This document shows, in pieces, positions 13,733 to 17,917 of a DNA stretch of 17,917 nt. The position numbers and the translations under genes were made by a program. The DNA is from JBDRGD01 sp043818095. GTDB lineage: Bacteria; Chloroflexota; Dehalococcoidia; Dehalococcoidales; RBG-16-60-22. Position 1 is the stretch's first letter. Each line of letters opens with the position of its first letter. Location: assembly GCA_043818095.1 (NCBI GenBank), contig JBDRGD010000063.1, positions 1 to 17,917 on the forward strand, read 5' to 3'. The notes beneath the pieces are model-generated. The model ran no database searches and was not told the origin of the DNA. It worked only from the letters and a program-made list of their open reading frames with translations.

Positions 13733-14623
13733 TTATTTACGCGGCGGATGGCGCCGGCGGTCTTTCCCCGGCTGGAACCGGGTCTTCGGGCTTTGCGTGA
13801 AGTCCACCTTCCCCACATCGTCGGCAACGACGATGTCCGCGCCGACGTCCGCATCCGTCTTCTGTGTCTCCTGGAAGCGGACATACTTCTTTTCCCGCTT
13901 GGTGGCGCTCTCGGAGCGCAACTGGAGGCCGCCCAGGCCGGCGGTATAATACTGCAGGACGATGCGCACCACGCTGGAGGCTACCCAGAAAAGCGACAGG
14001 CCGCTGGGGAAAGAGAGCGCCAGGAAGGCGAACATCATCGGCATCATCCACAGCATCATGCGCGTCTGCTGCGACTGCCGGGGGTCCGGGGAAACGGGGG
14101 TAGACATCTTCTGCTGCAGCCACATCGTCGCTCCCACGAGCAGCGCCAGGATTAGGTTCGGAGACGCCAGGTCCAGGCCGATGAAGCTCCGGCCCAGGGG
14201 CAGCATGGTATAGACAAGCTCCCAGGGATAGAGATATTTCGCCAGGTTCAGCAGACCCTCAGGGGCCGCCGCCAGGGAAAGCATAATCGCCTGGTAAAGG
14301 GCAATCCAGATGGGCATCTGCACCAGCATCGGCAGGAGACAGCCCGTCGGACTCATCCCCGCCTCCCGGTAGAGCGCCATCTGCTCCTGTGCCAGCTTCT
14401 GCCGGTCCTTGCTGTACTTCTTCTGCAGCTCCGCCAACTTCGGCTGCAACTCCTGCATCGCCTTGGAGGACTTTATCTGCTTCATGGTCAGCGGGAACAT
14501 CAGGACGTTGACCAGCACGGTGATGACGATTATCGCCAGGCCGAAGCTGTCTGCAATATAATGCGTCAGCACGATGAGGACGTTAATCATCGGCTGCTGG
14601 ACAATCAGTTCCCAAGCGTTCAA
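13733..14623 (-). CDS. yidC: YidC/Oxa1 membrane protein insertase
   Basis: YidC inserts and folds membrane proteins, alone or with SecYEG. The 296-residue protein is the short form without the large periplasmic domain of Gram-negative YidC. Landmarks are TM helix IIVITVLVNVLMFPLTMKQ at about 31-49, the cytoplasmic coiled-coil hairpin QELQPKLAELQKKY, the conserved AGMSPTGCLLPMLVQMPIWIALYQ, then further helices and a basic tail ending RRRHPPRK. Residue 39, where the groove arginine normally sits five residues before PL, is asparagine. No lipobox is seen. The start is TTG at 14623 with AAGGTGGG upstream. It lies between the PQQ lipoprotein and jag. Confidence 0.96.
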   Translation of the reverse strand: MNAWELIVQQPMINVLIVLTHYIADSFGLAIIVITVLVNVLMFPLTMKQIKSSKAMQELQPKLAELQKKYSKDRQKLAQEQMALYREAGMSPTGCLLPMLVQMPIWIALYQAIMLSLAAAPEGLLNLAKYLYPWELVYTMLPLGRSFIGLDLASPNLILALLVGATMWLQQKMSTPVSPDPRQSQQTRMMLWMMPMMFAFLALSFPSGLSLFWVASSVVRIVLQYYTAGLGGLQLRSESATKREKKYVRFQETQKTDADVGADIVVADDVGKVDFTQSPKTRFQPGKDRRRHPPRK

Positions 14624-14635
14624 ATGAGACCCACC

Positions 14636-15799
14636 TTACTTACTGCTCTCCAGGGAAATCGCGGTCATCGCAGCACCGGTATCCGCATTGACCCGCCGCA
14701 TGGTCAGGTCCTGCGTGTGAATATAGACCACTCCCCCGCTCACCGTGAGCGGACCCAGGACCTCCGCACCGACGTCGGCAATCTGCCGCATGGCGTTATT
14801 CGAAGTGTTGATGAGATAAAGCAATCCGTCTTTAGAAGCAAAAATTACCGCACCGGGGAGCGTCACCGGCGTTGAAGATACCGGGCTGTCCACGTCAAAC
14901 TCGGTGATTTTCTGCCCGGAGGCGGCATCCAGAGCGTAGAGCTTGCCGTCCATGCTGCCGGCGTAGACCGTCTGCCCGGAAATAACCGGCTGTGCCCAGA
15001 ACCAGTTGCCCCCCTCAAAACTCCACTTCAGGCTGCCGTCGGCCGCGTTCACGGCATAGAGGTGGCGGTCGAAAGAGCCGATGTAAACGGTATCACCGTC
15101 CACCAGCGGCGAAGCCACGATGGCCCCCTCGGTGGGGAAGCTCCAACGCAGCTTGCCGTCAGCCGCGTTCAGGGCGTAGAGACTGTGGTCGAAGGAACCC
15201 AGGTAGACCGTGTCCCCGACCACCACCGGCGTGGACCAGACCCGGTCGCCGGTATCGTATTGCCAGATGGGGTCGCCCGTGGCCGCGTCCAGGGCATAGA
15301 CCCTACCATCGGAGTCGCCGATAATCAGCTTTCCCTGCGCCACCGCAGCGCCCCCGACAATCGGCTCCAGATAGTCCTCCCGGGGATAGAGCCAGCGGAG
15401 CGCCAGCGTCTCAGCATTGAAAGCGTAAATCTTGCCGTTGTAAGCGCCGAAATAGACCAGCCCGCCGTCCACCACCGGGGTCCCGTAAATCGCCACCCCG
15501 GGGGCCTGCTCGCTGCAGCCGCCCCCCGCGGGGAGACAGCCGAAGCCCGTCCCCTGCTGGGGCTCCTTCAGCGCCTCGGACCACTGGCGGCTCGTATCGC
15601 TGAGATTGACGGCCACCAGCTTGCCTTCCTTGGAGCCGACGTACAGGGTATCCCCGGAGACCGCGCCCCCGGACCAGCCGGTGGGATAAAGGCCGCTCAC
15701 ACAGCCCGTGCCGGTAAGGACAACGGCCACCAGCAGGACCACCAGGCCCAGTATCCGGCCGATATTCCGTTTATGACACCGTTCCAACAATCTGTCCAT
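14636..15799 (-). CDS. PQQ-type beta-propeller lipoprotein (BamB-like repeat protein)
   Basis: An exported lipoprotein of eight-bladed propeller type. From ATG at 15799 it has 387 residues: a basic start (ERCHKRNIGR), a hydrophobic core and lipobox LTGTGC. Then come about eight repeats of roughly 40 residues with the pattern GS.DG.LYALNAADG...W.F (for example GSFDHSLYALNAADGKLRW and GSFDRHLYAVNAADGSLKW); the DNA repeats visibly with a period near 126 bases around 15030-15310. A longer frame reaches 15937 but would overlap yidD by over 100 bases. AGGAG abuts the ATG; an in-frame TTG at 15790 would have better spacing (nine bases). Propellers of this kind include the BamB scaffold and PQQ enzymes. 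Its place between yidD and yidC suggests a role in membrane protein assembly, but this is inference. Confidence 0.88.
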   Translation of the reverse strand: MDRLLERCHKRNIGRILGLVVLLVAVVLTGTGCVSGLYPTGWSGGAVSGDTLYVGSKEGKLVAVNLSDTSRQWSEALKEPQQGTGFGCLPAGGGCSEQAPGVAIYGTPVVDGGLVYFGAYNGKIYAFNAETLALRWLYPREDYLEPIVGGAAVAQGKLIIGDSDGRVYALDAATGDPIWQYDTGDRVWSTPVVVGDTVYLGSFDHSLYALNAADGKLRWSFPTEGAIVASPLVDGDTVYIGSFDRHLYAVNAADGSLKWSFEGGNWFWAQPVISGQTVYAGSMDGKLYALDAASGQKITEFDVDSPVSSTPVTLPGAVIFASKDGLLYLINTSNNAMRQIADVGAEVLGPLTVSGGVVYIHTQDLTMRRVNADTGAAMTAISLESSK

Positions 15800-15824
15800 C
15801 TCCTGAAAAAATACCACGGCCGAT

Positions 15825-16034
15825 TCAGGGTACCGGGTCATAGCCGCCGTGACACAGCGGATGGCACCGCGCCAGACGCTTGACCCCCAGCCAGGTGCCG
15901 CGCCATATTCCGAACCTGGCGATGGCCTCGGTAACATACTCCGAGCAGGTGGGGGTAAAGCGGCACGCCTTGGGCGTTACCCGTGAAATCGTTACCTGAT
16001 AGAGTCTAATTAGCCCCAGGGCAAATTTCTTCAT
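15825..16034 (-). CDS. yidD: Membrane protein insertion efficiency factor YidD
   Basis: YidD is a small membrane-associated protein that assists YidC-dependent insertion. From ATG at 16034 it has 69 residues, normal for the family. It shows the amphipathic N-terminus (KKFALGLIRLYQ), then the conserved Cys-containing core CRFTPTCSEYVTEAI and the C-terminal KRLARCHPLCHGGYDPVP. An in-frame TTG at 16043 would add three residues. The start region lies inside the end of rnpA (stop at 16006), a 29-base overlap typical of rnpA-yidD. GAGGAG is one base before the ATG. Confidence 0.96.
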   Translation of the reverse strand: MKKFALGLIRLYQVTISRVTPKACRFTPTCSEYVTEAIARFGIWRGTWLGVKRLARCHPLCHGGYDPVP

Positions 16035-16395
16035 GCTCCTCAACCAGCAGGCCCGCCCTGCGGAACAGGCCGGATAGCGCCTCCTCCAAGGCGCGGTAGT
16101 CAGCTTCCGCCGCCGGGGGACGGGCGATAATCACCATGTCCCACCCGCTGCGCAGCGGGGCGTGGCGGACGATTTCCCGCAACCGGCGTTTCACCCGGTT
16201 CCTCATGACCGCTTTGCCCACCCGCCGGCTGACGGGGAAGCCGCTGCGGGACCGGTCCAGACCGTTCGGCAGAGCCCGCAGCACCAGCAGATGGTGCCGC
16301 CATGCCCTGCCCCCGCGGTAAACCGCCTCAAACTCGGTCGACCTGGTGAGATGCTGCTTGTCCCTCACTGCGACCGCCAGACCCGATAGTCCCAC
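16006..16395 (-). CDS. rnpA: RNase P protein component
   Basis: The basic protein subunit that assists the RNase P RNA in removing 5' leaders from pre-tRNAs. The family signature is clear: STEFEAVYRGGRAW near the start, FPVSRRVGKAVMRNRVKRRLRE with the RNR motif, then DMVIIARP. From GTG at 16395 it has 129 residues, somewhat long; an in-frame GTG at 16368 gives 120 residues beginning VRDKQHLTRSTEF, which is how most RnpA proteins start, and may be the real start. Neither has a strong ribosome site. It begins right after rpmH and runs into yidD. Confidence 0.95.
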   Translation of the reverse strand: MGLSGLAVAVRDKQHLTRSTEFEAVYRGGRAWRHHLLVLRALPNGLDRSRSGFPVSRRVGKAVMRNRVKRRLREIVRHAPLRSGWDMVIIARPPAAEADYRALEEALSGLFRRAGLLVEEHEEICPGAN

Positions 16396-16396
16396 C

Positions 16397-16537
16397 TCAC
16401 ACGACGGTCAGCCGCTTGCGCCCTTTCTGGCGCCGCGCTTTTAAGACCAGCCGACCGCCCCGGGTACTCATTCTCTTCAGGAAGCCGTGCTCCCGCTTCC
16501 TCGGAATCGATTTCGGTTGATAAGTCCTCTTCGGCAC
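16397..16537 (-). CDS. rpmH: 50S ribosomal protein L34
   Basis: A 46-residue, very basic large-subunit protein. It starts at GTG 16537 with CAGGAG five bases upstream and ends with TGA at 16397-16399. The sequence has the L34 hallmarks: KRTYQPK near the start, REHGFLKRM, STRGGRLVLKARRQKGRKRLTV at the end. The usual rpmH-rnpA-yidD order follows. The 58-base gap to rpsR contains no clear terminator and no convincing promoter, so rpmH may be read through from the rpsF promoter. Confidence 0.97.
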   Translation of the reverse strand: MPKRTYQPKSIPRKREHGFLKRMSTRGGRLVLKARRQKGRKRLTVV

Positions 16538-16595
16538 TTTAACTCCTGCTGAATATCTTCATACGGGGAAAACGCCCGACAATGCTCCGGACGGA

Positions 16596-16889
16596 CTAGT
16601 CACGCAGGCCGGCGCCGCCCGTTCCGCGGATGTGCGCCGGGACATACGGCAGCAGCGCCAGGAAACGCGCCCGCTTGATGGCCTCCGCCAGCACACGCTG
16701 GTGCCGGGCACAGGTGCCGGTCTTGCGCCGTGGCTCAATCTTGCCCCGGTCGGACACGAAGGGGCGCAAACGCGCCGCCTCTTTATAATCGATAACCGCG
16801 CCCTTATCCTTACAGAAAGCGCAGACCTTGCGCTTGGGATAATAGCGTGACCGGTCCCATCTTCTCCGTGGTCTCTCTGCTTCTGCCAT
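16596..16889 (-). CDS. rpsR: 30S ribosomal protein S18
   Basis: S18 pairs with S6 on the platform of the 30S subunit. At 97 residues it is longer than the usual 75-80, owing to extra residues at both ends (RPRRRWDRSRYYPKRK and a C-terminal PAHIRGTGGAGLRD). The core has IDYKEAARLRPFVSDRGKI and TGTCARHQRVLAEAIKRARFLALLPY. Cys pair CAFC with later TCARH suggests a zinc-binding (C+) S18. ATG at 16889 is preceded by GGGAGAGGT. It follows ssb by 25 bases. Confidence 0.97.
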   Translation of the reverse strand: MAEAERPRRRWDRSRYYPKRKVCAFCKDKGAVIDYKEAARLRPFVSDRGKIEPRRKTGTCARHQRVLAEAIKRARFLALLPYVPAHIRGTGGAGLRD

Positions 16890-16914
16890 ACCTCTCCCGC
16901 TTATCTTTTAGTAT

Positions 16915-17322
16915 TTAGAACGGAATATCATCCGGTTCCAGGTCACCGCCGCCGGTTTCGTCGCCTTTGTCCTCGGGACCCGTCCCGCCCACCTTGCGGT
17001 CGAGAAAGACCACCCGATTAGCGATTACCTCCGCCCGGGAGTGCTGCTGTCCCTGCTGGTCCTCCCAGGAATGGGTGCGCAGCCGCCCCTCGGCATAGAC
17101 CAGCCGTCCCTTGCCGAGGAACTGGTTACACTGCTCGGCCAGGCGGTTCCAGGCCACCACGTTGAACCATTCCGTTTCCTGTTTGCGTTCGCCCTCCGGG
17201 GTGGTGAACATCCAGTTCGTCGCCACGGAGAAAGATGTCACCGGTTTCCCGGCGGGGGTGAACCGCATCTCCGGCTCATTACCGACATTGCCAATGATAA
17301 TTATCTTATTCAAGCTCGGCAT
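16915..17322 (-). CDS. ssb: Single-stranded DNA-binding protein
   Basis: SSB coats single-stranded DNA during replication and repair and recruits partners through its C-terminal tip. The 135-residue protein has one OB-fold domain (LNKIIIIGNVGNEPEMRFTP, VTSFSVATN, ETEWFNVVAWNRLAEQCNQFL, GRLVYAEGRLRTHSWED) at about 1-110. A short acidic Gly-rich linker and the canonical DDIPF end follow. The linker is much shorter than in E. coli. ATG at 17322 has AGGGGG nine bases upstream. The position between rpsF and rpsR is the common bacterial arrangement. Confidence 0.97.
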   Translation of the reverse strand: MPSLNKIIIIGNVGNEPEMRFTPAGKPVTSFSVATNWMFTTPEGERKQETEWFNVVAWNRLAEQCNQFLGKGRLVYAEGRLRTHSWEDQQGQQHSRAEVIANRVVFLDRKVGGTGPEDKGDETGGGDLEPDDIPF

Positions 17323-17359
17323 CGTTGCTTACCCCCTCATCCGCCGTCAGGTACCGGAC

Positions 17360-17695
17360 TCAGTTCTCCATGTTCACCAGCAGGTGGCGCAATACCTGCT
17401 CGGAAATCATGAGACTGGCTTCCAGGTCCTTGGTCGCTTCCGGGGTCATTTTCACCCGCGCCAGCACGTAGTTCCCTTCCATGCTGCGCTTGATGGGATA
17501 AGCCAGTCGACGCCGGCCCCACTTGGTGGTCTCTTCGACTACGCCCTGCCGCGCCGTGATGAACTGATTTACCCCTTCGATTACCCCGTCGAGAGCTTCC
17601 TCCGCCACCTCCGGGCTGACCACGAACACCAGTTCGTAGTCCCGCAATTTACCTTGTTTTGGCTGCCTGGTAATTACTTTTTTCTTGGTCGCCAT
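17360..17695 (-). CDS. rpsF: 30S ribosomal protein S6
   Basis: S6 binds S18 and the 16S rRNA central domain. The chosen ATG at 17695 has GGGGAG four bases upstream and gives 111 residues. An upstream in-frame ATG at 17722 lies on the -10 box and before the likely transcription start, so it is not used. The first 14 or so residues are a basic extension (ATKKKVITRQPKQGK). The S6 fold then begins at LRDYELVFVVSPEV, with WGRRRLAYPIKRSMEGNYVLARV and the C-terminal SEQVLRHLLV. It is the first gene of rpsF-ssb-rpsR. Confidence 0.96.
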   Translation of the reverse strand: MATKKKVITRQPKQGKLRDYELVFVVSPEVAEEALDGVIEGVNQFITARQGVVEETTKWGRRRLAYPIKRSMEGNYVLARVKMTPEATKDLEASLMISEQVLRHLLVNMEN

Positions 17696-17720
17696 TGTAC
17701 TCCCCGCAAAATAACATGTC

Positions 17721-17750
17721 ATTATAACATATAGTCATCAGGATAAACAA
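17721..17750 (-). promoter_or_regulatory. Promoter of rpsF-ssb-rpsR
   Basis: On the minus strand a perfect TATAAT (17721-17726) lies 18 bases from TTGTTT (17745-17750). Transcription would start near 17714, leaving a leader of about 18 bases holding the GGGGAG site of rpsF. Confidence 0.75.
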
Positions 17751-17795
17751 GATAAGCGCGTGCTATCGTTATATCAGTAAAAGCACCCTTCCAGC

Positions 17796-17824
17796 TTGAC
17801 ACTATCCCCGGCCTTTGCTAGACT
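17796..17824 (+). promoter_or_regulatory. Promoter of tRNA-Asp
   Basis: TTGACA (17796-17801) and TAGACT (17819-17824) are 17 bases apart, the same hexamers and spacing as the promoter at 6733-6761. The mature tRNA begins 12 bases after the -10 box. Confidence 0.8.
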
Positions 17825-17836
17825 CTTATTGCACGT

Positions 17837-17913
17837 GGCCCCGTGGTGTAGCGGTCTAACATGCCACCCTGTCACGGTGGAGATCGTGGGTTCAAATCCC
17901 ACCGGGGTCGCCA
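17837..17913 (+). tRNA. tRNA-Asp (anticodon GTC)
   Basis: A full cloverleaf: acceptor GGCCCCG with CGGGGTC (one G-U), anticodon stem CCACC/GGTGG, anticodon GTC at 17871-17873, and T-arm GTGGG-TTCAAAT-CCCAC. The discriminator base is G, as usual for tRNA-Asp, and CCA is encoded (17911-17913). The window ends four bases later, so further tRNAs may follow. Confidence 0.97.
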
Positions 17914-17917
17914 GCCA

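Noticed and set aside
14950..15310. Tandem DNA repeats, possibly a CRISPR or satellite array
   Set aside because: The near-126-base period is the coding repeat of the beta-propeller blades, diverged and in frame. No CRISPR-like short repeats with unique spacers were seen anywhere in the window.
15800..15937. Upstream extension of the propeller lipoprotein to 15937
   Set aside because: It would overlap yidD by more than 100 bases and put 46 non-signal residues before an otherwise perfect lipoprotein signal peptide.
16553..16582. Separate promoter for rpmH (TTGTCG, 17-18 bases, AGATAT)
   Set aside because: The -10 element matches the consensus at only about two of six positions; read-through from rpsF-ssb-rpsR is as likely.
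17696..17722. Upstream rpsF start at 17722
   Set aside because: The codon overlaps the TATAAT box and precedes the expected transcription start; ATG at 17695 has GGGGAG four bases upstream.

Overview
This looks like core chromosome of a GC-rich, Chloroflexota-type bacterium, probably close to the class Dehalococcoidia. That placement is inferred, not proven. It rests on the rpsB-tsf-pyrH-frr-uppS-cdsA block, a short EF-Ts, a class-2 TrpB under a T-box, a type-2 isoleucyl-tRNA synthetase under a T-box, and an rpsF-ssb-rpsR / rpmH-rnpA-yidD-yidC-jag block. Most protein genes are on the minus strand. TTG starts are common.

Layout. (1) 1-1660 is AT-rich and accessory in character. It holds an initiator tRNA-fMet, a 554-bp one-gene insertion bounded by a 20-bp copy of the tRNA 3' end, and a HEPN-motif protein with an apparently leaderless promoter. 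(2) 1702-6706, minus: rpsB, tsf, pyrH, frr, uppS, cdsA and rsmG, nearly all overlapping or tightly spaced, from one good promoter. (3) 6709-8627: a GC palindrome between back-to-back promoters, then, on plus, a Trp-specific T-box leader, a 19-codon leader-peptide-like ORF, trpB2 and a strong terminator. (4) 8669-9799, plus: an HtrA-type lipoprotein protease whose stop codon interlocks with that of the convergent ileS. (5) 9796-13199, minus: ileS2 with its Ile-specific T-box. (6) 13200-16537, minus: rpmH, rnpA, yidD, a PQQ-propeller lipoprotein, yidC and a KH-R3H protein. (7) 16596-17750, minus: rpsF, ssb and rpsR from a TATAAT promoter. (8) 17796-17913, plus: promoter and tRNA-Asp.

The genes mostly serve translation (S2, EF-Ts, RRF, S6, S18, L34, RNase P protein, IleRS, 16S methyltransferase, two tRNAs), envelope building (UppS, CdsA, YidC, YidD, PQQ lipoprotein, HtrA) and nucleotide or amino-acid supply (PyrH, TrpB2). 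The two T-boxes link trpB2 and ileS to the charging of tRNA-Trp and tRNA-Ile. The items most worth a second look are the one-gene insertion at tRNA-fMet, the HEPN neighbour, the Trp T-box followed by a Trp-codon mini-ORF, the GIHH (not HIGH) motif of IleRS, and a YidC whose usual groove arginine position is asparagine.
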